Shown in pieces: positions 1 through 9,147 of a DNA stretch of 64,000 nucleotides. A program made the translations under genes and the position numbers. The notes under the pieces were generated by a model. That model had not been told where the DNA came from and ran no database searches. It was given only the letters and a program-made list of their open reading frames with translations. Within the stretch, counting starts at the first letter, position 1. Every line of letters starts with the position of its first letter. Source of the DNA: Nocardiopsis quinghaiensis. Its GTDB lineage: Bacteria > Actinomycetota > Actinomycetes > Streptosporangiales > Streptosporangiaceae. The stretch covers positions 1-64,000 of the forward strand of contig NZ_VWVU01000001.1 in NCBI RefSeq assembly GCF_008638365.1. Direction: 5' to 3'.

Positions 1-2
1 CG

Positions 3-140
3 GAGGTGCTCAGGCGTCGTAACGACGGTGAGCTGTTGGTGCTGGTGCACAACAAGTGGCGGTTGCGTGTCATCGAGCGCGACCATCCGGAGTTGTTCAT
101 GGAACCACTCCTCGCCGGAGGCGTCGACGAGGGCGTGTGA
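3..140 (+). CDS. C-terminal end of an unidentified protein (5' truncated by window)
   Basis: An open frame enters from the left edge and runs 45 codons to a TGA. The tail reads as real protein, with a hydrophobic strand (ELLVLVHNKWRLRVI) followed by an acidic end (GGVDEGV). I do not recognise the family. The other forward frames are closed by stops or give Cys/Ser/Arg-rich shadow translations. The upstream part is outside the window, so function and start are unknown. Confidence 0.5.
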   Translation, partial: EVLRRRNDGELLVLVHNKWRLRVIERDHPELFMEPLLAGGVDEGV

Positions 141-895
141 CGTCCTTCGGAACGCTTCGGCGGGTACCGCCACCGGTGCCCGCCGTCCTTTCCGGCAAAG
201 CACGCCCGCCCTGTTTACTCGGGGTGAATGCCGATAACCCTTTGTCGATGCCGATCGCGGTTCCCGCGAATTGGACGACGGCCGCCGCGCCGGGCGGGCT
301 CCGCGCGGACGGCGTGTGAACTCTCGTGCCCCACGCACAGACTGTTGCCACGACGGGCCCGACCCGATGGGTCCGGAGGGGTCGCGGCACCCCCGGGCCC
401 CGGGCAGAGGCCAATGTCACCGGCTGTCGGGTACCCCGTGCCGACCCCCGTGATCAGGGCGAAGGTACTCTGGGAGAAGGCCACTAGGGCGCGTTCGGGC
501 ACCTGGCCGCACCGGGCTCCGTCCGGCTCTGTCCACTTCTGTGAAGGACGGCCGGAAGGGGCGGGTTCGTGTCGGGTGGTGAGGTGCTCAGGGGACCGGA
601 GCAGGAGGCAGGGCGGTGTCGGGTGGACCCCCGGCGCCGTTCATGATGTCTCAGGGCGATCACGGAGTAATCGACGGCTGGCAAAGTTTGTAAATCTTCA
701 CCTTGCGGTAATTCTGCTCACATCTGGGTATGTGTTGCATGTCACCTGTTCGTGAATCGGTGAAACTTATATGCTTTTGCTTAACTGTCGTTTAACAAAA
801 CAGAACAATAACGAGTGAAGCAGGAACGTGGCGGCGGACCGCCCCGCGTCTGACGCATCTCACGTATCCCCCGCCTGGAAAGGTTGACCTCGGGC
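141..895 (+). promoter_or_regulatory. Long intergenic region holding the gltA promoter
   Basis: This stretch of about 750 bases carries no credible gene; its open frames have shadow-type composition. The part from about 680 to 810 is strikingly AT-richer than the rest of the window, with runs such as AAAGTTTGTAAATC and CTTATATGCTTTTGC. It repeats the words TCACC/GGTGA and GTGAA (TCACC near 698 and 740, GTGAATCGGTGAAAC near 752-766). I read it as the promoter and regulator-binding region of citrate synthase. The exact -10/-35 pair cannot be fixed by eye. The 141-650 part shows nothing recognisable. Confidence 0.55.
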
Positions 896-2185
<1,290 letters not shown>

Positions 2186-2203
2186 CCCTCCCGGAGAACA
2201 CCG

Positions 2204-2242
2204 AGAGCGCCCGCCCGCGTCACCGACGGGGCGGGCGCTCTC
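2204..2242 (+). terminator. Intrinsic-type terminator hairpin after gltA
   Basis: A stem of about 14 pairs (AGAGCGCCCGCCCG against its complement) closes an 11-base loop, starting 18 bases after the gltA stop. There is no clear U-tract, as is common in actinomycetes. Confidence 0.8.
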
Positions 2243-2418
2243 GTGTCCTCCCCCGTCGTCCGCTGTTGGGCGCCGGACACGGCGGGTACCACCCGTACCA
2301 GGACACCTACGGGCGGTCCCGTCTTTTGCCGCGTTTTGCGATCAGCTGCCCCCGCCGTGCGACTCCGGGGGAAGGGGGCAGGGTACGGCCCCGGACAGGG
2401 CCGTGGAGGGAGGCGACG

Positions 2419-3174
2419 ATGGTCCGGTACGCGTTGGCCGGCGACCTGCTCGACGAGTTGAGCCGGAGCTGGTGGCTGGTGGTCCTCCGAGGAGTCGCCG
2501 CCGTCCTCTTCGGCGTGGTCGCGCTGGTCTGGCCGGAGAAGACCCTGGTGGTCCTGGCGGTCGTCTTCGGCGTCTACGCGCTGGCCGACGGCGCCGCCCT
2601 GGGATACGCCGCCTACCGAGCGGCACGGGGTAACCGCGCCTCCCTGGCCGTGCAGGCGGTCATCGGCGTCATCATGGGTCTGACCGCGCTGGTCTGGCCG
2701 GTCGTGGCGATCGTCGCCCTGGTGTTCGTCATCGGTGTCTGGGCGGTGGCCACCGGCGTCGCCGAGATCATCACCGCCATCCGCCTGCGCGCGCACATCA
2801 GCTCCGAGTGGCTGCTGATCTTCGTGGGAGCCCTCTCGATCGTCTTCGGCCTGCTGCTGTGGTTCTGGCCACTGGAGGGCGCGCAGGCCATCATGTTCGT
2901 GATCGCGATGTACGCCGTCGTCTTCGGTGCGGCGATGGCGGTGGCCGGGTTCCGCCTCCGCGGCGCCGCCGACGCCTTCCCGGGCCCGGAGGGAGGGGCC
3001 TTCGACGACCTCCGTGACCCAGACGAACCGGCGGGGGGAGGGTCCACCAGGACCTACGAGGAACTTCGCGGCGACGGTGACCGGGAGGACGGGGACGAGA
3101 CCTCCGGGCGGGGCCGTCACCGGACTCCGGGGGAGGACGAGGGGGATCCCGGCCACCCCGACGAGCGGCGTTAG
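2419..3174 (+). CDS. HdeD-family (DUF308) membrane protein
   Basis: A 251-aa protein with six hydrophobic segments in three repeated pairs, each with a tryptophan-rich turn (ALVWPEK, ALVWPVV, LWFWPLE). This is the signature of the HdeD/DUF308 family of acid-stress-associated membrane proteins; the molecular role in actinomycetes is unknown. The last 60 residues form a charged cytoplasmic tail rich in Gly, Asp and Arg. The start is the ATG at 2419 behind GGAGGGAGG. The frame stays open further upstream, but that part has a shadow-like composition and no ribosome binding site. The gene lies downstream of the gltA terminator and probably has its own promoter. Confidence 0.82.
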   Translation: MVRYALAGDLLDELSRSWWLVVLRGVAAVLFGVVALVWPEKTLVVLAVVFGVYALADGAALGYAAYRAARGNRASLAVQAVIGVIMGLTALVWPVVAIVALVFVIGVWAVATGVAEIITAIRLRAHISSEWLLIFVGALSIVFGLLLWFWPLEGAQAIMFVIAMYAVVFGAAMAVAGFRLRGAADAFPGPEGGAFDDLRDPDEPAGGGSTRTYEELRGDGDREDGDETSGRGRHRTPGEDEGDPGHPDERR

Positions 3175-3229
3175 GGCGCGTCCCGCCGAACTCGTCCCGG
3201 CCGTGCCCCGCGTGCCCCCGGGCCGCGGA

Positions 3230-3268
3230 TAGCATGAGGCCATGTGCTTCCTCCAGATCTACGGCTAG
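3230..3268 (+). other. Possible leaderless mini-ORF (MCFLQIYG) with TAGCAT -10 element, upstream of the glycosyltransferase gene
   Basis: A TAGCAT hexamer (3230-3235) is followed after exactly six bases by an ATG (3242) that opens an eight-codon frame ending in TAG at 3268. This is the geometry of a leaderless actinobacterial transcript. The frame ends about 90 bases before the glycosyltransferase start, so it could be a leader peptide. No good -35 element is visible and so short a frame can occur by chance. Confidence 0.3.
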
Positions 3269-3361
3269 AGGCAGGCGTCCCCGACGCCGCGCGCACCCGC
3301 CCCGCCCGGGGCCGGTGCCCCTCAGCCCTACCCGTGGACACCTCGTTCTGGAGAATCAGCG

Positions 3362-4531
3362 ATGACCCGTCGCGCCCACATCGCCATGGTCGGCACGCCC
3401 GCCGTGAGCCACACCCTGCCCAGCCTGGAGATCATCCGCGAACTGGTGAACCGGGGACACCGCCTCACCTACGCCAACGATCCCGTGCTGGCCGACATGA
3501 TCACCGGTGCCGGCGCCGAACTCGTCCCGTACGCCACCACCCTGCCCACCGGGGACGAGGAGTGGCCGGACGACCCGATCGCGGGGATGGACGTCTTCCT
3601 GGACGAGGCGATCGCCCAACTGCCCGTCCTGCGGGCCGCCTACGACGCCGACCGCCCCGACCTGTTCCTGTACGACATCTCGGGATACGCCGCCCGGGTC
3701 CTCGGTATCGGCTGGGGCATCCCGTCCGTGCAGCTCTCACCCGCCTACGTGGCCTGGGGGGACTACGGCGACACCGTCATGGAGGAACTGCGCGCCCTGC
3801 CCGGAGCGGAGGAGCACTTCGGGAAGATGGAGGCCTGGCTGGCCGACAACGGTGTCACCGGCCTGGACCACACCTCCTTCGTCGCCCGCCCGGAGCGGTC
3901 GCTGGCGATGATCCCGCGCGAGATGCAGCCGTTCGCCGACACCGTGGCCGACACGGTCACCTTCGTCGGGCCGTGCCTCGGGGAGCGGGTCGACCAGGGG
4001 GAGTGGAACCGTCCGGTGGACGCGGGGAAGGTCCTGCTGGTCTCCCTGGGATCGGCCTACACCAACCAGCCGGGGTTCTACCGCGAGTGCCTGAGGGCCT
4101 TCGGCGACCTGCCCGGGTGGCACGTGGTGCTGCAGACCGGCAAGTACGTGGACCCCGCCGAGCTGGGGGAGGTCCCCGCCAACGTCGAGACGCACTCCTG
4201 GGTGCCGCAGCTGGCCGTCCTGCGCCAGGCCGACGCCTTCGTCACCCACGCCGGGATGGGGGGCTCCAGCGAGGGCCTGTACAGCGGTGTCCCGATGATC
4301 GCCGTCCCGCAGGCCGTCGACCAGTTCGGCAACGCCGACCGCCTGGAGGAGCTCGGCGTCGCCCGGCGGATCGACACCGCGGACGCCACCGCGGACCGGC
4401 TGCGCTCGACGCTGCTGGAGCTGGCCTCCGATCCGGAGGCCGCCCGAAGACTGGCCGAAATCAGTGCCCGGCTCCAGGCCGGCGGCACCTCCTACGCGGC
4501 CGACCTGATCGAGGCGGAACTGCCCGGTTAG
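3362..4531 (+). CDS. Macrolide-family UDP-glycosyltransferase (MGT/OleD-like), variant active site
   Basis: A GT-B, GT1-family enzyme of 389 aa that resembles OleD/Mgt along its whole length. The OleD-like stretches include SLEIIRELVNRGH, VLLVSLGSAYTNQPGFYREC, the donor-binding HSWVPQLAVLRQADAFVTHAGMGG region and PQAVDQFGNADRLEELGVAR. Such enzymes usually inactivate macrolides by moving glucose from UDP-glucose to the desosamine 2'-OH. The N-terminal HGH motif reads AVSH here: the position of the OleD catalytic His19 is Val15, while the partner Asp (YDISGY) is kept. The acceptor or mechanism may therefore differ. The ATG at 3362 has GGAGA upstream. A strong hairpin follows the gene. The alternative is a non-macrolide GT1. 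Confidence 0.88.
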   Translation: MTRRAHIAMVGTPAVSHTLPSLEIIRELVNRGHRLTYANDPVLADMITGAGAELVPYATTLPTGDEEWPDDPIAGMDVFLDEAIAQLPVLRAAYDADRPDLFLYDISGYAARVLGIGWGIPSVQLSPAYVAWGDYGDTVMEELRALPGAEEHFGKMEAWLADNGVTGLDHTSFVARPERSLAMIPREMQPFADTVADTVTFVGPCLGERVDQGEWNRPVDAGKVLLVSLGSAYTNQPGFYRECLRAFGDLPGWHVVLQTGKYVDPAELGEVPANVETHSWVPQLAVLRQADAFVTHAGMGGSSEGLYSGVPMIAVPQAVDQFGNADRLEELGVARRIDTADATADRLRSTLLELASDPEAARRLAEISARLQAGGTSYAADLIEAELPG

Positions 4532-4557
4532 CCGGAAAGCACCGACCCGCTCCCCCT

Positions 4558-4591
4558 CCGGTGCGCCGTGTCCGAGGACGCGGCGCACCGG
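4558..4591 (+). terminator. Hairpin terminator after the glycosyltransferase gene
   Basis: A perfect 11-bp stem (CCGGTGCGCCG and complement) encloses a 12-base loop, 26 bases after the glycosyltransferase stop and before the ATPase gene. Confidence 0.7.
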
Positions 4592-4644
4592 CCCCATGCT
4601 CCGGACACGCACCGGAACACCCGCCCACACCCCGCGGAGGGACT

Positions 4645-5217
4645 ATGGACCACCTCGTCGTCGTCACCGGAGGCCCGGGTTCGGGCAAGACCACCCTGCT
4701 CGACCACCTGGCCGCGCTCGGGTACGCGCGCACCACGGAGGCCGGACGGGCGATCATCCGCGACCAGAGGGAGATCGGCGGCCGCGGTCTGGCCTGGCGC
4801 GACGACGACCTGTTCGCCGAGCTCATGCTCGCGTGGGAGATACGCACCCACCGCGAGGCCGCCGCCCTGCCCGGGCCGGTCTTCTGCGACCGGGGCGTCC
4901 CCGACCTGGTCGGCTACTTCCTGCTGCGCGGCCTGCCGGTCCCGGAGCACGTCACCGAGGCGGCCCGCAGGTTCCGGTACCACCGCAGGGTGTTCGTCGC
5001 CCCGCCGTGGCCGGAGATCTTCACCGGCGACGCCGAACGCCACCAGTCCCCGGAGGAGGCCGAGCGCACGTACCGGGCGATGGTCGAGGCCTACCCGGCG
5101 TGCGGCTACGAGCCGGTGGAACTGCCGCGCGTTCCGGTCGCCGAGCGAGCCCGCTTCATCCTGTCCCATATGCCCCGAGGCACACGCGAGCACCAGCACA
5201 GGACGGGCGGAATGTGA
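4645..5217 (+). CDS. AAA family ATPase / putative nucleotide-dependent kinase (AAA_28 type)
   Basis: A small 190-aa P-loop protein. The Walker A motif GGPGSGKTT lies at residues 9-17, followed by a TTEAGRAIIRDQ segment and FCDRGVPDLVGYF as the Walker B-like region, the pattern of the AAA_28 domain. A lid-type segment (HRRVFVAPPWPEIFTGDAERHQSPEEA) follows. Related proteins are small predicted kinases or NTPases of unknown substrate. The ATG at 4645 has GGAGG six bases upstream. It is separated from the glycosyltransferase by a terminator, so the two are probably not one operon. The frame continues upstream across the glycosyltransferase gene, but only as a shadow. Confidence 0.8.
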   Translation: MDHLVVVTGGPGSGKTTLLDHLAALGYARTTEAGRAIIRDQREIGGRGLAWRDDDLFAELMLAWEIRTHREAAALPGPVFCDRGVPDLVGYFLLRGLPVPEHVTEAARRFRYHRRVFVAPPWPEIFTGDAERHQSPEEAERTYRAMVEAYPACGYEPVELPRVPVAERARFILSHMPRGTREHQHRTGGM

Positions 5218-5420
5218 CTCCTGTGGCTGGGAGAGACCTCTGTTATGTCACGGTGCCTGTGTTCCACAAACAGGGCATATGTGGCCGGTCGTGGCCGCGA
5301 ACCGCGCTTTCCCTTGTGGTTCCCGTGGGTCGACGCCAGACTCTTGTCTAGGTAAAGGAACGTTGACCGTTCGCGCCCGAGACGGGCGCGGGACCGAGGA
5401 CGCCGGAAGGAATGCGGTAG

Positions 5421-6716
5421 GTGGCCAGCGCGTCTGGGGCGAACACGCCGCCCATGAGCTGGGAGGGCATCGACCACGCGCTCAACCGTGTGCGCGGGGA
5501 GGCCGACCGGATCGCCCTCGACCTCGCCGACCTGGACGGCCACGTCGGCCACCGGATGCTCCGGGGAGCCGACCTCGCCGGACGCACCCGGCTGCGCTGG
5601 GAACACGCCAGCGAGCACATCCACAGCCTGTGGGCGGTCTACGAAGTGTTCCGCCGCGTCGTCGACCGGACCCGGGAACTCCGTGTCTCCGGAGGCGGCG
5701 GCCCCGACGACCAGGCCCTCCTGACCTCCCTGCTCAACGGCGCCTCCGTGCCGTTGCCCGCGAGGGAGGTCCCGCCGCGCGAGCGCGGACCGCTCCACAC
5801 CGAGAGGGAGCCCACCACCCTCGCCGCCGCCGTCGCCCGCATGACGGCCGACTACGAGGAGGCCACCGAGGTCATCTCGGCCGTCGAGACGGCCTGGGAC
5901 GTCCTCCACCCGCGCCTGGCCGGGCTCGACGCGATGTGGCGCGATATCTGCACCTTCTCCGACCTGGTCGAACTCGGTGAGGACGAGCACGAGTCCCTGC
6001 GTGCCGACCTGGACGCGGCGGGCACCACCGTGCGGTGCGATCCCCTCTCGCTCGTCGAGGACGGGCGTGTGGACACCTCCTCCCTCGAACGGCTGCGCCT
6101 GCGGCTGGAGCGCGTACGCGGCGAACTCCGCGACGCCCTGCGCATGCGCGACTCCTACACCGAGAGCGTCGAGCGGCTCCGCTCCGCCGTCGACGACGTC
6201 GGCGAGGTCCTCGCCCGCGTCCGTCGACTGCGCGATCAGGTGGTCGCCAAGATCTCCTCGCCCTCCGCGATCGACGTTCCCGACCCCGTCCCCGAGCTGC
6301 GGGCCGGTGTCGCGGACATGGACGCCCTGCGCTCCCGGAGCCGGTGGCGCGAACTCGGCGCGCGCTTCGGTGAACTGCAGCGCGCCGTCCACGGGGCCGC
6401 CGACGACGCGCGCGAGCGCGAGGCCAACCTCACCGGACTCCTGGAGCGCCGTGCCGAACTCCGCGGCCGCCTGGACGCCTACCGGGCCCGCGCGGCCCGG
6501 CTCGGGATCGCCGAGGACGCGAGGCTGGTCGGACTCCACCGTGCGGCGCACTGGGAGCTGTGGACCGCCCCCTGCGATCTACGCGCGGCCACGGCGGCCC
6601 TGTCCTCGTACCAGCGCGCGCTCCAGGAACTCGGCGGGACCGGCCCCCCTGTGAACGGAACCGCACCGGGCCCGGGCGCATCAGACGGTGAGAGCGATGG
6701 TGGTGTGAGCAGATGA
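5421..6716 (+). CDS. Coiled-coil protein of the PknG cluster, function unknown
   Basis: A 431-aa soluble protein dominated by heptad-like helices rich in Arg, Glu, Leu and Ala (for example TSSLERLRLRLERVRGELRD and the MRDSYTESVERLRSAVDD region), with no signal peptide or membrane segment. I recognise no enzymatic domain. Its stop codon overlaps the pknG start (ATGA), so the two are translationally coupled and it probably belongs to the PknG signalling pathway, perhaps as scaffold or substrate. The GTG start at 5421 follows GGAAGGA. The 200 bases in front carry no gene and probably hold the promoter of the whole cluster. Confidence 0.75.
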   Translation: MASASGANTPPMSWEGIDHALNRVRGEADRIALDLADLDGHVGHRMLRGADLAGRTRLRWEHASEHIHSLWAVYEVFRRVVDRTRELRVSGGGGPDDQALLTSLLNGASVPLPAREVPPRERGPLHTEREPTTLAAAVARMTADYEEATEVISAVETAWDVLHPRLAGLDAMWRDICTFSDLVELGEDEHESLRADLDAAGTTVRCDPLSLVEDGRVDTSSLERLRLRLERVRGELRDALRMRDSYTESVERLRSAVDDVGEVLARVRRLRDQVVAKISSPSAIDVPDPVPELRAGVADMDALRSRSRWRELGARFGELQRAVHGAADDAREREANLTGLLERRAELRGRLDAYRARAARLGIAEDARLVGLHRAAHWELWTAPCDLRAATAALSSYQRALQELGGTGPPVNGTAPGPGASDGESDGGVSR

Positions 6717-9130
6717 CCAAGTGCACGGACCCCGGCTGCCACGGCCTGGTCGAGGACGGCTTCTGCGGCGTGTGCGGACCGGCCCCCGTGGACGCGGGGC
6801 CCCCGCCGGCCCTGACCACCCCCCGGCAGGCCCTCCCGGAGCCCGGTGCGGGCCCGCGGAGGCCGTCCCGCCCCTCCGCCCCGAAGGCCCCGCACGGGGG
6901 CCGGGACGAGGCACCCGACCAGTGGCCGTCCTCCAGCCCTCCGGGCCGGGACCCCGCCGGCGGAGATCCGGTGCACTCCCATCCCGTCTCCGGCGGTGTC
7001 AGGCTCTCGGGGCGCTCCGGTCCCGGCAGCGTCTCCGGCACCGCGGGCACCGGTGCCGGCGGCGGGAGCGCGGGTCGCGGCAGCCGCCGCTCCTCGCGCG
7101 GCATGCTCGGTATGGGCATGGTCCAGGTGCCCTTCGTCCCCTACCGGGACCCGGCCGAAGCCGTCATGGTCAATCCCGTCGTCGCGGAGAAGAACCGCTT
7201 CTGCGGCAACTGCGGCGAGAGGGTCGGCCGCACCCGGGACGACCAGCCCGGTCGCACCGAGGGTTTCTGCCGCAAGTGCGGGACCCAGTTCTCCTTCACC
7301 CCCAAACTCTCCCCCGGCGACATGGTCGGCGGACAGTACGAGGTGCTCGGCTGCCTGGCCCACGGCGGTCTCGGCTGGATCTACCTGGCCCGCGACCGCA
7401 ACGTCAACGACCGCTGGGTGGTCCTCAAGGGCCTGCTCAACGCCGGTGACGCCGAGGCGCACAAGGCGGCCGCGGCGGAGCGCGCGTTCCTCTCCAAGGT
7501 CGAGCACCCCAACATCGTCAAGATCATCAACTTCTCCCAGCACCCGGATCCGCGCACGGGCATCCCCGGCGGCCACATCGTCATGGAGTACGTGGGGGGC
7601 AAGTCCCTGCGTGAGCTGCTCACCGAGCGCCGTGAGGACGGCCCCGACGCGGTCCTGCCCCCGGAGCAGGTCATCGCCTACGGCCTGGAGGCCCTGCGCG
7701 CCCTGGGCCACCTCCACTCCAAGGGCCTGCTCTACTGCGACTTCAAACCCGACAACGTCATCCAGAGCGAGGAGCAGATCAAGCTCATCGACCTGGGCGG
7801 CGTGCGACACATGGACGACACCGCCAGTCCCGTCTACACCACCCCCGGCTACCGGGTGCCCGAGGACGAGCTGCGCGATCCCGGCCCCACCGTCAGCGCC
7901 GACCTGTACTCGGTGGGCCGCGCCCTGGCCGTGCTCAGCTTCCGCTTCGGCTTCACGCGCGAGCACCCGCACAGCATCCCGCCGCGCGAGACGGTGCCGC
8001 TGCTCCAGCGCCACGAGTCCTTCGACCGGCTGCTGCGCCGCTCCACCCACGCCGAGCCCGAGTTGCGCTTCCACGACGCCGACGACATGGCCGACCAGCT
8101 CACCGGGGTGCTGCGCGAGGTCCTCTCCGACACGGAGGGCGTACCGCACCCGGCCGCCTCCACCCTCTTCGGCGGTGAGAACTCCGCGATCGGCCGCGAC
8201 CTTGGCGCCCACAACGCCGACCGCATGCTCGCACCGCCCCCGCCCACCGAGGCGGCGGCACTGCTGCCCGCGCCCCTCATCGACCAGAACGACCCGGCCG
8301 CCCAGTACCTGCACGGCTTCCACACACTCTCCCCCGAGGAACTCGTCCCCGCGCTGCGCTCCATGCCCGAGCCCACGCCCGAGACCCTGCTGATGCTGGC
8401 CCGGGCGCTCATCAACGCCGGCCGACACGGCGAGGCCATGGACGCCCTCCAGCAGTTCAGCGTGGCCGTGCCCGGGGACTGGCGCACCATGTGGTACCTG
8501 GCGGTGGCCGAGCTGAGCACCGGCCGGTTCCGCGAGGCCCGTGACCACTTCGACGAGCTGTACGACCACCTGCCCGGTGAGGCCGCGCCCAAGCTGGGGC
8601 TGGCCCTGGCCTGCGAGCGGACCGGCGAGCACGTGACCGCCGCCCGCCAGTTCCAGACGGTCTGGGGAACCGACCACTCCTTCGTCAGCGCCGCGTTCGG
8701 TCTGGCCCGGATCCGCCTCGCCCAGGGGAGCCGGGCCGAGGCCATCGCCGTCCTGGACACGGTCCCGGCACTGTCCAGCCTCCACGTCCACGCCCAGACC
8801 GCGCTGATCGCCGTGCTCGCGACCCGGTACCACGGCACGGACGCCGCCGACCTCGTGCGGGCTGGACGCCGCCTGGAGCGGATCGGCCTGGACAGCGAGT
8901 CGGCCGACCGACTGGCCGCCCGGGTACTGGAGTCGGCCCTGGACTGGCTCCACGCGGGAGGCGGGGCCCCGGGCGGGGAGGGACTGCTCGGCGGCCCGCT
9001 CACGGAGGAGGGCGTGCGGACCAACCTGGAACGCCGCTACCGTGCTCTGGCCCAGCGCGCCACCGCGCGTTCGGAACGCTACGAACTCATCGACAGGGCC
9101 AACTCCCTACGCCCCGTGACGCTGCTGTGA
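6713..9130 (+). CDS. pknG: PknG-type serine/threonine protein kinase with zinc ribbons and TPR domain
   Basis: An 805-aa homologue of mycobacterial PknG. A short zinc ribbon (Cys4, 9, 18, 21) opens the protein, followed by a Pro/Gly-rich linker. A rubredoxin-like motif (Cys164, 167, 186, 189) precedes the kinase domain at about 209-460, with Gly loop LAHGGLGWIYLA, Lys239, catalytic YCDFKPDN (Asp343) and DLG (Asp360). About residues 540-800 are TPR-like helices. No membrane segment is present. In mycobacteria and corynebacteria PknG phosphorylates the FHA protein GarA/OdhI, which controls 2-oxoglutarate dehydrogenase and glutamate metabolism, in response to amino acids sensed by GlnH/GlnX. Homologues of both sensors lie downstream here. 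The start is an ATGA overlap with the preceding gene. Confidence 0.93.
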   Translation: MTKCTDPGCHGLVEDGFCGVCGPAPVDAGPPPALTTPRQALPEPGAGPRRPSRPSAPKAPHGGRDEAPDQWPSSSPPGRDPAGGDPVHSHPVSGGVRLSGRSGPGSVSGTAGTGAGGGSAGRGSRRSSRGMLGMGMVQVPFVPYRDPAEAVMVNPVVAEKNRFCGNCGERVGRTRDDQPGRTEGFCRKCGTQFSFTPKLSPGDMVGGQYEVLGCLAHGGLGWIYLARDRNVNDRWVVLKGLLNAGDAEAHKAAAAERAFLSKVEHPNIVKIINFSQHPDPRTGIPGGHIVMEYVGGKSLRELLTERREDGPDAVLPPEQVIAYGLEALRALGHLHSKGLLYCDFKPDNVIQSEEQIKLIDLGGVRHMDDTASPVYTTPGYRVPEDELRDPGPTVSADLYSVGRALAVLSFRFGFTREHPHSIPPRETVPLLQRHESFDRLLRRSTHAEPELRFHDADDMADQLTGVLREVLSDTEGVPHPAASTLFGGENSAIGRDLGAHNADRMLAPPPPTEAAALLPAPLIDQNDPAAQYLHGFHTLSPEELVPALRSMPEPTPETLLMLARALINAGRHGEAMDALQQFSVAVPGDWRTMWYLAVAELSTGRFREARDHFDELYDHLPGEAAPKLGLALACERTGEHVTAARQFQTVWGTDHSFVSAAFGLARIRLAQGSRAEAIAVLDTVPALSSLHVHAQTALIAVLATRYHGTDAADLVRAGRRLERIGLDSESADRLAARVLESALDWLHAGGGAPGGEGLLGGPLTEEGVRTNLERRYRALAQRATARSERYELIDRANSLRPVTLL

Positions 9131-9147
9131 GGAACGAGGGAACGGCG

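Noticed and set aside
3244-5217. A 657-codon plus-strand frame covering the glycosyltransferase and the ATPase
   Set aside because: Only its last 190 codons (from 4645) look like protein. The rest is the Arg/Pro/Gly-rich shadow of the glycosyltransferase in another frame, common at this GC content.
6479-8953. An 824-codon minus-strand frame opposite pknG
   Set aside because: Its translation is rich in Gly, Val, Gln and Arg, without recognisable motifs, and mirrors the strong pknG coding. It is an antisense shadow.
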